Below the pieces are notes generated by a model, which was not told the DNA's origin, did not search any database, and saw nothing but the letters and a program-made list of their open reading frames with translations. Below, piece by piece: positions 45,634-54,411 of a stretch of DNA of 64,000 nucleotides (position 1 is the first letter of the stretch; each line of letters starts with the position of its first letter). The DNA comes from Deltaproteobacteria bacterium (GTDB lineage: Bacteria; Desulfobacterota; Binatia; Binatales; Binataceae): contig JAJYRQ010000013.1 of assembly GCA_021794015.1 (NCBI GenBank), forward strand, positions 1 to 64,000, read 5' to 3'. Made by a program: the position numbers and the translations under genes.

Positions 45634-46317
45634 CTACAGGAACGGGCTTCGCACCCGGCCCCTTCCCGTCGGCATGGGACCTGGAACCGGCTGGTTGCCC
45701 GGCGGCGGCGGTTCTCTCGACGGCGGCGGCGGGCGCACACCGCCGCCACTGTCAGGCGCGCCGCCCACACTGCCCGGCGAAAGCACCGGATCGATTCTGC
45801 CGCCGTTGGCCGACGCAGCCGCCAGACCACCGGCAAGCGATCCTGTTCCGGCCGCAGCGGCGCTGCCTAGTCCCGCCACACCGGCGGCGCCGAGCAGAGC
45901 TCCGGACTTCCAGAACCCCACGGAAGCGACGCATTGCCCGCGCTGTATCAGCACTTGCGACGGCTGCTTGCTCCGTAGCTGCCAGTTCACACAGAGACCC
46001 TCTTTAGGCAGATCGGCCAAGAAGTCCTTCGCCTGATAATCGGTCTTCTTCAGAGGGCTGAGATGAAAGACATAGCTGCCGGGCGCAAGCCCAAGCAACT
46101 TGTATCGGCCCTTTTTGTCTGTCACCGCTTTGGCAAGCAGCTTACCGTCGGCCGTTCTAACGTCTAGTTCCGCTCCCGCAACCGGCGCAGCCTCGTGCTG
46201 CGCCTGCACCGGCGCCGACAGCACTCTGCCAGCCACCGAGGCTGCGAACGCAAGAGGCGCGGCGGCAAGCCAAAAGCACAACCCGAGACCCGCCGCTCGC
46301 TTAGCTAAGTTCTTCAT
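45634..46317 (-). CDS. Secreted carboxypeptidase-regulatory-like domain protein
   Basis: This 227-residue protein starts at the ATG at 46317, with GAGGTG upstream. A signal peptide (MKNLAKRAAGLGLCFWLAAA, cleavage near AFA-AS) precedes a beta-sandwich of the CarboxypepD_reg type (PVAGAELDVRTADGKLLAKA, DKKGRYKLLGLAPGSYVFHL). After a conserved GLCVNWQLRSKQP segment come a Gly/Ala-rich hydrophobic stretch (about 135-165) and a Pro-rich tail. It may sit in the cell envelope and bind the polymer or the export complex. A paralogue with a frameshift lies just upstream. Confidence 0.7.
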   Translation of the reverse strand: MKNLAKRAAGLGLCFWLAAAPLAFAASVAGRVLSAPVQAQHEAAPVAGAELDVRTADGKLLAKAVTDKKGRYKLLGLAPGSYVFHLSPLKKTDYQAKDFLADLPKEGLCVNWQLRSKQPSQVLIQRGQCVASVGFWKSGALLGAAGVAGLGSAAAAGTGSLAGGLAAASANGGRIDPVLSPGSVGGAPDSGGGVRPPPPSREPPPPGNQPVPGPMPTGRGRVRSPFL

Positions 46318-46514
46318 ACACCCACCTCGGTAGAAGCGAAGTACCAATTGCAGCGCCCTCTCAGGCTGAAGTCCGCGCCGCTGAACCCATTTGGCCAAGC
46401 GCAGCAGATTTGCCGCCGGATGCGAGCGCCACGTGCCCCTCCTGGAATCGCTTCGTAGCTGCGAACAAAACGGAGCCGCGTCGAATCATCGCACCTCCGG
46501 ACCGGCACATTGCC

Positions 46515-47019
46515 TCACTCGAACGAAGACTTCGGGATCGGAGGAGGAGGATGAACCGGCGATACCTTCTTGCTCCCGCTTGCCGCAACGCCGGCACCTA
46601 CCCCTGCCCCCGGGACCAGCCAAAAAACCGGCAACGGCACGCATACAATCCCTCGGTGAGCGGACGCCTCAGCGGGCTTTTGTCGCGAGACAAGCCAATT
46701 TAGGCAAAGGCCATCTGCATGCAAGTAAGCCACAATTTGGTGCCCCTTGTAAAGCGACTTAAGCGGGTTCAAAACGAAGACGTACCGGCCGGTCGGCAGA
46801 CCGGCGATTTTGTACGAGCCGTCCTTGCCGCTGATCGCCTTCCCAACGAGGCTCCCCTGCCGCGTCCGGGCGTCCACCTCGAGGCCGGGTACCCCCTTTG
46901 TCGTCCTTCGTGTGGACATAACCTGACACCGTCGCAGCTCTCGCCCGGGAGGCAATCAGCAACAAAGGCAACAAAGCGACAACCGCCAGAGGCGCCTCGG
47001 GTCGTAATGTGGCTCCCAT
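46515..47019 (-). pseudogene. Frameshifted paralogue of the secreted carboxypeptidase-regulatory-like protein
   Basis: The first frame gives a signal peptide (PLAVVALLPLLLIASRARA) and the start of the beta-sandwich (ATVSGYVHTKDDKGG). It then leaves the coding frame at a run of five G on the coding strand (C5 at 46892-46896). The +1 frame continues with GVPGLEVDARTRQGSLVGKA, DGSYKIAGLPTGRYVFVLNP, the family's GLCLNWLVSRQKP and a Pro-rich end. One extra base in the homopolymer explains this. It may be a true mutation, a sequencing error or a slippery site. If repaired, the protein would be about 165 residues and secreted. Confidence 0.7.
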
Positions 47020-47514
47020 AGTAAAGCAGGCTCCCTTACCGGGGTTGGTGTAACTTCGAGCAAGCGTCCGCCATTCCTTCCCATCCGCAACAGGGCCATG
47101 GCTGTATGCTGCTGTGAGAAAGAGCGTAAGAATTATTTGGCAAGCCGTCGCGAAAAGGCCTTGTAGCCTACGGTCTTAGACGCTGCCACGCCTCAAATGC
47201 CAGCCTCACGCCAAACGGTAAGCTCCATTTCTACCAGACTTGGCCTGCTTGAGTCAAGACTATGGCAATTTTCGCTAGATAACGTGAATGGGCCGTTAAA
47301 ACATCTGCTAGCGTAGATTGGAGCTCATGATTCTTTTTTGGCCAACCTTTTGCTGCATCTGGCATCAGCCCCAGCTTGCGCTACGACCTCTCGGTGTCCC
47401 GCTTCGGTAGGTCTTTATCGTCCCGCTAGACGTCGCTTTCGGCCGGACCAACAGACAACCGTATGTCCGTCTGCCGATGCCAAGCCTGCGGATCGTGTAG
47501 TGCAAGGCGGTCAG
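47020..47514. other. Intergenic region upstream of the polysaccharide locus
   Basis: This gap of about 495 bp separates the minus-strand polysaccharide locus from an unrelated minus-strand gene. It is richer in A and T than the surroundings between about 47150 and 47340 and holds a candidate promoter. I see no coding frame with support. Confidence 0.5.
47228..47257 (-). promoter_or_regulatory. Candidate sigma-70 promoter for the polysaccharide locus
   Basis: On the minus strand, TTGACT (complement of 47252-47257) and TAGAAA (complement of 47228-47233) are separated by 18 nt, in the AT-richest part of the gap upstream of the first gene of the locus. The -35 matches 5 of 6 and the -10 matches 4 of 6 consensus bases. 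Transcription would start near 47220. Confidence 0.35.
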
Positions 47515-48441
47515 CTAGCGTGAGGCGAGGTACGACAGCCCCTCTTCCAGAGGGGTCAGACTCAGGCCAAACTCGCGCTGCAACGCCTCTGGCTGGCACT
47601 GGCTGTCGGCCAGCAGGAACATGGCCGCGTCGGCGGAGAAGGGAGGCCGTGGCAATAGCTCGGCCAGCCTTCCGGCAATCTGCAGGAACGCAGCCGGCAG
47701 GCGGACGATCGGCCGGTGTCGCCGCGAGATTTGCATGATGACCTTCAGGAACTCCTCGAGGGTCACGCACCGGGGCCCTCCCGCCTCGAAGACGCCATTG
47801 CGGCCGCGGCCTTCCACGGCGAGTTCCGCGCAGGTCGCCAGGTCCTCGACGAAGATGGGCTGCAACTTCTGGCGCCCGTTGCCGGGCACGACCAGGACCG
47901 GAGCAAAGCGCAGAGCGGCCGCAGCCATGCTGACAACGCGGTCACCCGGGCCGTAAACCAGCGACGGCCGAAAGATGGTGAATTCGAGACCGGACCGCCG
48001 AATAGCGTCTTCGGCCAGGCCTTTGGCGCGAAAGGCCGGATGGCGAGCGCGAGCGTCGGCGCCCACGCCGCTTACGTAGATGAACCGCGGCGCGCCGGCA
48101 CGCCGGGCCGCCTCGAGCAGGGCAACTGTCGCGCCCAGGTCCACCTGTTCGAAGGTGCGCTTGCGTCCCGGGTCCTCGACCGGGTAGCCGTCGAACTGGA
48201 CCGAAGTGAAGACCGCGCGTGCGCCGGCCAGCGCCTCGGGCAGTTCCTGCCCGCGAGTCGGTCCGAGCAGGTCAAGCTTCAGCAGTTGGACCGGATCGCG
48301 CCCGATTCGCGCGCGCGCCCGGGCGGGATCGCGCGTCAGCACGCGCACCTCGAGGTTGGGCTTGAGCGCGAGCCGATGCACCACGGCGCGGCCAATGAAA
48401 CCCGAACCGCCAGCGACGACCACCGTCTCTTTCTTTGCCAT
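47515..48441 (-). CDS. NAD(P)-binding NmrA/NDUFA9-like atypical SDR
   Basis: This 308-residue protein has the Rossmann motif VVVAGGSGFIGRAVVHRLA (7-25) and FIYVSGVGADARARHPAFRAK in place of the classical YxxxK. It continues with LEFTIFRPSLVYGPGDRVVS and LQPIFVEDLATCAELAVEG, the pattern of NDUFA9-like and NmrA-like proteins. Such proteins bind NAD(P) as sensors or act on quinone- or sterol-like substrates. The role here is unknown. It is not obviously part of the polysaccharide locus. Confidence 0.8.
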   Translation of the reverse strand: MAKKETVVVAGGSGFIGRAVVHRLALKPNLEVRVLTRDPARARARIGRDPVQLLKLDLLGPTRGQELPEALAGARAVFTSVQFDGYPVEDPGRKRTFEQVDLGATVALLEAARRAGAPRFIYVSGVGADARARHPAFRAKGLAEDAIRRSGLEFTIFRPSLVYGPGDRVVSMAAAALRFAPVLVVPGNGRQKLQPIFVEDLATCAELAVEGRGRNGVFEAGGPRCVTLEEFLKVIMQISRRHRPIVRLPAAFLQIAGRLAELLPRPPFSADAAMFLLADSQCQPEALQREFGLSLTPLEEGLSYLASR

Positions 48442-48531
48442 GAGTTCTTGAGCAGGACTTGCCCCGGCCGCCGGGCAGCGCTGGCTGCTCGCCGCGCCCG
48501 CCCACCACCGCAGAGGCAGGTCAGGATTCGC

Positions 48532-49467
48532 TCAACGGTCGGCCAAGACCGCCTCTTCGAGGGTTGCCGCCTGTTGGATCGGGTCGAACCTTTCCAAAGT
48601 GAAGCGCGAAACCTCGGGCCGGCAGTTGATTCGGATTCGCACAGCGAAGGTCCCCAATCCTCGGTTAGTGTAAATGTAAAAGTCGCTGTAACGGTTCAAC
48701 CCCGCCTGGAACCTTCGACCAAGCCGAAGAAACGAATTAAAAACCGACCCGTAAAAGGGCAGGCGAACCACGCCGCCGTGGGTGTGGCCGGAGAGCATCA
48801 CGCCGGGCGACAAGTGACGCAGGTAGAGCGCCGTGTCCGGGTTATGCGCGAGCACGACCGTGCAATCGGTGCGGCGCACGCCGCGAAAGGCGCGCGCCGG
48901 CTCGGCCCGCCGCGACCAGAGATCGTCGATTCCGACGACCACCAGCGCCGCGGCGCGGCGATGGACGCGCCGGTGCTCGTTCACCAATACCGCGCCGCCG
49001 CTGCGCCGCAGCCTTTCGGAGATCGGGTCGAAGCAGCACCAGTGGTCGTGATTGCCGGCTACGGCGAACCAGGCAAGCTGCGGCTCAAGGCGCCTGAGCA
49101 GCGTGCCGACCGGTTCCAGGTAGCGGCGCATCGCCTCCGGGCGCGAGAAATAATCCCCGGTGAGAAAAACCAGTTCCGGCTTCTGCCGGTTGACTGCGTC
49201 GACCGCCTTTTCCAGCCGCTCCAGGTCTTCGTCGCGGTCAACGTGGAAGTCGCTCAACTGGCAGGCGACCATCCCCTCGAACTCGCGCGGCAGGCGGCGC
49301 ACCGGCAGCCTGACCTTTACCAGTTGGGTCTTGTCGATGGTGCGCCGCCACAGAAGCTTAAGCGGGCGCAGCGGCACGTCGGTAAGACCTGCGCCGCGTG
49401 CCGCGCCGTTTTCCCAGGCACGCCTGGTGCGCCACGGTCCGGCGCCGCTGGCAATTCTTGCGCGCAT
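48532..49467 (-). CDS. Metallophosphoesterase (YkuE-like)
   Basis: This 311-residue calcineurin-like phosphoesterase carries all metal motifs: D73-x-H75 (SDFHVDRD), G-D105 (LTGDYF), GNHDHW (138-143), and GHTHGG with upstream H in LAHNPD. The order and the FYIYTNRGLGTFAVRIRINCRPEV segment match the YkuE branch, which acts on membrane-linked phosphodiesters or phosphomonoesters. There is no clear signal peptide. It follows the HAD gene by 7 nt, so the two phosphatase-type genes form an operon. Confidence 0.87.
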   Translation of the reverse strand: MRARIASGAGPWRTRRAWENGAARGAGLTDVPLRPLKLLWRRTIDKTQLVKVRLPVRRLPREFEGMVACQLSDFHVDRDEDLERLEKAVDAVNRQKPELVFLTGDYFSRPEAMRRYLEPVGTLLRRLEPQLAWFAVAGNHDHWCCFDPISERLRRSGGAVLVNEHRRVHRRAAALVVVGIDDLWSRRAEPARAFRGVRRTDCTVVLAHNPDTALYLRHLSPGVMLSGHTHGGVVRLPFYGSVFNSFLRLGRRFQAGLNRYSDFYIYTNRGLGTFAVRIRINCRPEVSRFTLERFDPIQQAATLEEAVLADR

Positions 49468-49474
49468 GCTCGAC

Positions 49475-50173
49475 TCAGAAAATCGTCCGCAACTGCGAAA
49501 AACCCTCGACCACGATCAATCGTTCGTGGCCCAGGTCCAGCTCTTCGTGCTCCAACTGCCAGGTCTTGGCATAAGGAATGTACACCGCACAAAGACCGGC
49601 CCGCAGGGCCGGATTGATGTCGGACCGAGGGCTGTTGCCAATCATAAAAGTCCGCCGGCACTCCAGCAGCTCCTGCGCAATCAGCCGGCGGTAAACCTCG
49701 GTGTCCTTCTCTGCCACCACGTCGACCCGGGAGAAGCGCGGCCTCAGTCCCGAAGCCTCCAGCTTGGCCAACTGCTCGTCGGGCTGTCCCTTGGTGAGCA
49801 GCATCAGGCGGTGGCGCCGGGAAAGTTCCGCGAGCGTTGCCTCTACCCCGGGCAAAAGCGGGCAAGGCCTGCTCGCCAGGTGCCGGCCGATCGCCTCGAC
49901 CCGGGCGTGAAGGGGCTTGCCGGCCGACCCCGGCGCGAGTTCATCCACCGTTTCGTGCAGCGCCGCGACGAACGGGCCGCGCCCGTAGCCAAGTCGCCGG
50001 ATGACCTCGATCTCGCGCCTGTGAATCGTTTCCTTAAGGCGGGCTTGGGTGCAGCCGATAGCTGCGCCGAGCATGGCGTTGGCGAACGCTTCTTCTGCGG
50101 CCAGGAAATGCGGATTGGAATCCCACAGGGTATCGTCGGCGTCAAAGATAAGGTTAAGCCGCCCGTTTACCAT
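49475..50173 (-). CDS. HAD-superfamily hydrolase
   Basis: This protein of about 232 residues has motif I FDADDTLW (10-17, nucleophile D11 and D13), motif II in RLMLLTKGQPDEQL, the motif III lysine near VVAEKDTEVYRRLI, and motif IV in TFMIGNSPRSDINPALRAGL. This is the normal set for a haloacid-dehalogenase-like phosphatase. The start at the ATG at 50173 is preferred; a GTG at 50227 is in frame. The substrate is unknown. It is paired with a metallophosphoesterase. Confidence 0.85.
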   Translation of the reverse strand: MVNGRLNLIFDADDTLWDSNPHFLAAEEAFANAMLGAAIGCTQARLKETIHRREIEVIRRLGYGRGPFVAALHETVDELAPGSAGKPLHARVEAIGRHLASRPCPLLPGVEATLAELSRRHRLMLLTKGQPDEQLAKLEASGLRPRFSRVDVVAEKDTEVYRRLIAQELLECRRTFMIGNSPRSDINPALRAGLCAVYIPYAKTWQLEHEELDLGHERLIVVEGFSQLRTIF

Positions 50174-50480
50174 CGTCCGCGCCGCTTGCTTTTCAACAGC
50201 CCTCAAGCCCGAAGCCTCCGCTTGCACGTCCGCCGCGCAAAGAGCGCGTTTACCTCGCCGGAGCGCCAGCGCCCATTTTCGAGGGTGCGCCGCGGCGCCG
50301 CCCTGCGGTTGTCCGTTGGCCGCAGCCGGCGGGGCGGTGCGCCCGGGTTTCCGCGCCCGGCGCCGAGCGCGCGGCTCCCGCGCCGGGTTAGTTTACGCCG
50401 GCAGAGCCAGCCCCGGGTTTTAATTCCCGCTGATCGCCATTAAACTACCCTAAACTCTTATCTTAGCGCAGGCGGTCCCG
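50174..50480. other. Divergent intergenic region
   Basis: This gap separates the minus-strand HAD/phosphoesterase operon from the plus-strand LLM oxidoreductase. The last 45 bases (from about 50418) are AT-rich compared with the rest and probably contain the rightward promoter, but no pair of boxes is convincing. No gene is visible. Confidence 0.35.
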
Positions 50481-51314
50481 ATGAAGTACGGCATCTGCAT
50501 GTTTCCCACGCATTATGCGATCCGGCCCGACGAGCTGGCCGCGGCGGCCGAGCAAAGAGGGTTCGAGTCGGTGTTTTTCCCGGAGCACACCCATATTCCG
50601 GCTTCGCGCCGGACGCCCTTTCCCGGCGGCAGCGAGCTGCCTCGGCAATACATCCACACCTACGATCCGTTCGTGGCGCTGGGGCTGGCGGCTGCGGCCA
50701 CGCGCAGGATTCGGCTGGCCACGGGAATTTGCCTGGTCATCCAGCGCGACCCGATCGTGCTGGCCAAGGAAGTGGCCAGCCTCGACCACCTGTCAGGCGG
50801 GCGTTTCATTTTCGGGATTGGCGGCGGCTGGAACGTCGAAGAGATGGAAAACCACGGCACCGCCTTCAAGCGCCGATGGCAGGTGCTGCGCGAGCGGATC
50901 GAAGCGATGACGGCGATTTGGACCGGCGAGGAAGCGTCCTACCAGGGAACTTTCGTCAAGTTCGACCGCATCTGGTCCTATCCCAAGCCGCTCCAGAAGC
51001 CGCGTCCCCCGGTGCTCTTGGGCTCGAACCAGCCCGCCGCTTTCCGGCGCGTGGTCCGCTACTGTGACGGCTGGCTGCCCAACGCCTACCGCTATCGCGA
51101 CATTGCCGCCGGCATCCGCGAACTGCACCGTACGGCCGAGCAGATGGGGCGGGAGCCGGCGTCGGTTCGTGTTTCGGTTTTTGCCGCCCCACCCGACAAG
51201 GCCGTCATCGAGGGCTACGAGGCGGTGGGCGTGGAGCGGGCGATCTTCGCCATCGCCGCCGAAGAGCGCGACAAGGTGCTGGCGGCGCTCGACCGTCTGG
51301 CCGCCCTGATTTAA
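50481..51314 (+). CDS. LLM-class (luciferase-like) F420/FMN-dependent oxidoreductase
   Basis: This 277-residue TIM-barrel oxidoreductase has ESVFFPEHTHIPASRRTPFP, LATGICLVIQRDPIVLAKEV, the SLDHLSGGRFIFGIGGGWN block and FDRIWSYPKPLQKPRPPVLL. These are the hallmarks of the TIGR03619-type LLM group, many members of which use F420. The substrate is unknown. It stands alone on the plus strand, with CAGGCGG as a moderate ribosome binding site. Confidence 0.88.
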   Translation: MKYGICMFPTHYAIRPDELAAAAEQRGFESVFFPEHTHIPASRRTPFPGGSELPRQYIHTYDPFVALGLAAAATRRIRLATGICLVIQRDPIVLAKEVASLDHLSGGRFIFGIGGGWNVEEMENHGTAFKRRWQVLRERIEAMTAIWTGEEASYQGTFVKFDRIWSYPKPLQKPRPPVLLGSNQPAAFRRVVRYCDGWLPNAYRYRDIAAGIRELHRTAEQMGREPASVRVSVFAAPPDKAVIEGYEAVGVERAIFAIAAEERDKVLAALDRLAALI

Positions 51315-51348
51315 GGCGGCCCCTGCGGCAAGGCAACCGGGCGCGGCG

Positions 51349-52134
51349 TCAGAGCGCCTCGAGGTTGGCCGTTTCGTCGCCCGCGTCGGTAACGAACATG
51401 TGGCCTGGGGCGTGCGTGATCGCAAGCTCCACGCGGGCCGTCTCGAGCGCGAGCTGGGGCGTTACCCCGCAGGCCCAGAAGACGGGAACTTCGCCTTGCT
51501 CGACGCTTACCGCCTCCCCGAAGTCAACGCGCGCCAGCTCTTCGATACCCAGCGCCTTCGGCGCGCCAACGTGGATCGGCACTCCATGGGCCAGGGGATA
51601 GCGCGCCGTCAGCGCCGCAACTCTGGCCACCAGGCCGGCTGCAACCGGGCGCATCGAGACCACCATCGGGCCGCCAAAAATTCCGGCCGGCGTGGTCGCC
51701 CGATTGGTCCGGTACATCGGCACATTTCGCCCCTGCTCGATATGGCGCACCGGGATTCCCGCCCGCAGCATCGCGGTTTCAAAGGTGAAGCTGCATCCGA
51801 TGAGGAACGTCACCAGGTCGGGGCGCCAGACCTCGCGCGCGTCAGCGATCTCGCCCGCGCACTGCCCATGGCGAAAAACGCGGTAGCGCGGCACGTCGGT
51901 GCGCACGTCCGAGCCGCGCGCGTGGCGCGACTCGTAGCGTCCGGCTTCGAGCACCTCGATTAGCGGCATCGGCTTGGGATTGCGCGTAACGTACAACAGG
52001 AAGTCGAACGCGTTGCGCTCGGGCAAAGCCACCAGGTTCGCCTGGAGCTTGCCCGGAGCCTGCCCGGCGGTGGGCGCGGCGAACCGGCCGGCGCGCGCCT
52101 GCTGCCTAAGCGTAGCGGCATCCAGTGTTTCCAA
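51349..52134 (-). CDS. DUF1445 family protein, D-glutamate cyclase-like
   Basis: This 261-residue protein of the YcsI/DUF1445 family has [37 protein letters not shown], the signature [17 protein letters not shown] and a C-terminal [18 protein letters not shown] with [12 protein letters not shown]. The mammalian relative DGLUCY is a D-glutamate cyclase producing 5-oxo-D-proline, and bacterial members are annotated as putative hydro-lyases. Its place next to pxpC/pxpB/pxpA supports a role in 5-oxoproline or D-glutamate metabolism. Confidence 0.85.
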   Translation of the reverse strand: METLDAATLRQQARAGRFAAPTAGQAPGKLQANLVALPERNAFDFLLYVTRNPKPMPLIEVLEAGRYESRHARGSDVRTDVPRYRVFRHGQCAGEIADAREVWRPDLVTFLIGCSFTFETAMLRAGIPVRHIEQGRNVPMYRTNRATTPAGIFGGPMVVSMRPVAAGLVARVAALTARYPLAHGVPIHVGAPKALGIEELARVDFGEAVSVEQGEVPVFWACGVTPQLALETARVELAITHAPGHMFVTDAGDETANLEAL

Positions 52135-52249
52135 GGCTCTCTCCTAATCTATCCGGCGCCGTGCGCGCCATGGTTAGCCGTGCCTGCCTTGCTGCCTGGG
52201 CCGGCGGTCTCAGCCGGCCGGCGGCTGTTGTTCCGGCATCGATGCCTTG

Positions 52250-52275
52250 ACCGAAGCATCGGTGGTTACGGGTCT
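52250..52275. other. Small hairpin upstream of the DUF1445 gene
   Basis: CGATGC and GCATCG flank a loop of about 10 nt in the gap between pxpC and the DUF1445 gene. It could weakly end or stabilise the pxpBC transcript. There is no T-tract. Confidence 0.25.
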
Positions 52276-52353
52276 CGCTAGTCGTTTTTCATTTCCGCCT
52301 GCGGCCAAGCGCGCAAGCCGGCGCGCCGTTCATAGTATAGCCCGGCCTCGGCT

Positions 52354-53406
52354 TTAGGAGTCCCGGTCATCGCCGGCAACCACGCCGCTTATCAGGTTCT
52401 CGCGGTAGAGGGCTGCAGCGTCCAGTTGGGCCGCCCGATCGGCTGGCTCGAGCTGCTCGATCAGGCTGCGCAACGCCGTCTCCTGCTCCCGGCGGATTCT
52501 TTCGGCCTCGCCAACCTCGACCGGGGCAAAACGGACCCGGTCGCCCGGCCTGCGGCGCCCCACCACGGGCAGGTCAGCCGAGATCACGGCGGCAATCTTC
52601 GGATAGCCGCCGGTGGTCGGATGGTCGGCAAGCAAAACGATCGGCTGGCCGTGGCCCGGCACCTGGATCGCGCCCGTGGCGATCGCGTCGGAGGTGATGT
52701 CGTAGCCTTGACGATGCGCCAGGCGCGGGCCTTCCAGGCGCAGTCCCATGCGGTCGGCGTTGGCCGATACGATATACTCGGCCGCGAAAAACATCGCCAG
52801 CGCCTCGGGCGTGAAATAGTCCTGCTGCGGACCCAAGACGACGCGCAGCGGCTGCTGCAATCCCGCGCCGGGAGGCCTCGCCACCCGCAGCTCGACGCGG
52901 GGCGGCGCGGCGCCGGCGGCCAGCGCCAGCAACTCGCCCGCCGCAAGCGGGCGCCCGGCAAAGCCGCCGAGGCGGCCGCGGACAAACGTTGCGCGGCTCC
53001 CGAGGTAAGGTGCGACCGCGAATCCGCCTTCGACCGCAAGATAGCAGCAGGCGCTGGCGTCCGGCCCTTCGACGCGAAAAATCTCGCCTTCAAAAAGCCG
53101 CACGCTTTGCCAGGCGGGGAGACTTGATGGCATGCGGCCGGCAATTTCGAGCTTCGCCCCTTGTCCGCCGGCCAACGCAAGCCGCACCGACTCCGCCATC
53201 ACCGCCAGCGTCGGCCCCTGGTGGAGAATCTCCAGGGCCGCGGTCTCCGGTGGGTTGCCGACCAGCCGATTCGCAATTCTCAGGCTAAGGTTGTCCAGAG
53301 CGCCCGACACCGGGATGCCGATCTCCTGGTAGCCGAACCGTCCGAGGTCCTGCAGCGTTGTGTGCAGGCCGGGCGACACTACCTTGAGGAAGGGGTTCAC
53401 CGGCAC
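52354..53406 (-). CDS. pxpC: 5-oxoprolinase subunit C (biotin-dependent carboxylase-like)
   Basis: This protein of about 350 residues has KVVSPGLHTTLQDLGRFGYQ at the N-terminus, SRATFVRGRLGGFAGRPLAA, RVVLGPQQDYFT, ANADRMGLRLEGPRL and VPGHGQPIVLLADHPTTGGY, the ordered signatures of PxpC (KipA/YbgK). With PxpA and PxpB it opens the 5-oxoproline ring to glutamate using ATP. It starts at a GTG at 53406, or at the GTG at 53400 that overlaps the pxpB stop (GTGA). Confidence 0.93.
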   Translation of the reverse strand: MPVNPFLKVVSPGLHTTLQDLGRFGYQEIGIPVSGALDNLSLRIANRLVGNPPETAALEILHQGPTLAVMAESVRLALAGGQGAKLEIAGRMPSSLPAWQSVRLFEGEIFRVEGPDASACCYLAVEGGFAVAPYLGSRATFVRGRLGGFAGRPLAAGELLALAAGAAPPRVELRVARPPGAGLQQPLRVVLGPQQDYFTPEALAMFFAAEYIVSANADRMGLRLEGPRLAHRQGYDITSDAIATGAIQVPGHGQPIVLLADHPTTGGYPKIAAVISADLPVVGRRRPGDRVRFAPVEVGEAERIRREQETALRSLIEQLEPADRAAQLDAAALYRENLISGVVAGDDRDS

Positions 53407-54137
53407 AGCGCCCGGCGCGCCAACTCATAGCTGCCGGCCTCGACCCGCGCCCGGACGGCCTCAAACTCGCGCCCATCCACCGGCTCGAACAGCACCGCGT
53501 CGCCCGGCGCGAAAAGCGCTGGAGGCTCCCGCCCCGGTGTGAAAAGCGCCAGCGGCGTGGCGCCCAACACGTGCCAGCCGCCCGGGCTCTCCATCGGATA
53601 AATGACGGTCAGCGTGGTCGCGATGGCAACCGAGCCGGCCGGCACACGCACCCTGGGCTCGGCCCGGCGCGGCAAGACTAACCGATCATCCAGGTCTCCC
53701 AGGTACGGAAGGCCGGGCAAAAAGCCGATCATGTAGACGTGGTAGCGCTTGCGGCTGTGCCGGGCGACCACCTCTTCGGGGCCAAGCTTTACCCGCGCGG
53801 CAACCTCGGCTAGGTCAAGCGCGTAGGGCGGTTCGTAACAAACCGGCACGCGCCAGAGCGAAGCCTGCCGGCGGACCTCGCGCGACGCTTCAAGCAACCG
53901 GTTGATCGAGGACTCAAGCTCGGCTGCCCCGGTCGCCAGCGGATCGTAATGGACCATCAGCGAGCGAAAGGTCGGCACCGTCTCCACCACCCCTGGCAGC
54001 CGAGCTTCCACGAGCGCGGCGTTAAGCGACAGCACCCGCTCGCTGAGCGCCCGGTCAACCTGGTTGCCGAACTCAACCACCAGCGCCGTATCCCCGCAGG
54101 CAAGAAACCGCGCCCTCGATGCGCCGCCGTTGGCCAT
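53397..54137 (-). CDS. pxpB: 5-oxoprolinase subunit B (allophanate-hydrolase subunit 1-like)
   Basis: This 246-residue protein has RFLACGDTALVVEFGNQVDR, RSLMVHYDP, YHVYMIGFLPGLPYLGDLDD and LPRRAEPRVRVPAGSVAIAT, diagnostic of PxpB (KipI/YbgJ). The open frame extends upstream to 54443, but that part is antisense to nothing conserved; the ATG at 54137 gives the normal family length. It is translationally linked to pxpC. Confidence 0.93.
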   Translation of the reverse strand: MANGGASRARFLACGDTALVVEFGNQVDRALSERVLSLNAALVEARLPGVVETVPTFRSLMVHYDPLATGAAELESSINRLLEASREVRRQASLWRVPVCYEPPYALDLAEVAARVKLGPEEVVARHSRKRYHVYMIGFLPGLPYLGDLDDRLVLPRRAEPRVRVPAGSVAIATTLTVIYPMESPGGWHVLGATPLALFTPGREPPALFAPGDAVLFEPVDGREFEAVRARVEAGSYELARRALCR

Positions 54138-54411
54138 CGGTCGCTTGCGTCTACCTCGCACCGGGCAGCCGGGAGCCGCGCATCCGGCGCTGCCCCATCC
54201 GGCACCCGCTTTTACTATACTGTGCAATGGCATCCGGCAAGCTCCGGCGCAAGCCGGGGCGTGAAGTTTCGGCCGCCGAACTGGCGGCCCGGCCGCCGCC
54301 TGAATCCGCCGGCAAGCCGGCTGCAGGTCCGGCAGCGCAACGGAGCGGCAGCCGCAGCCCGAGGGCAAGCTCAAGCCGGCCAAGAGAGCCTGCGACAGGG
54401 AGTTTAGTCCG

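Noticed and set aside
47716..49617. Plus-strand open frame of 633 codons
   Set aside because: It runs antisense across the NmrA-like SDR and the metallophosphoesterase, both with full motif sets. The translation is low-complexity and unlike any family.
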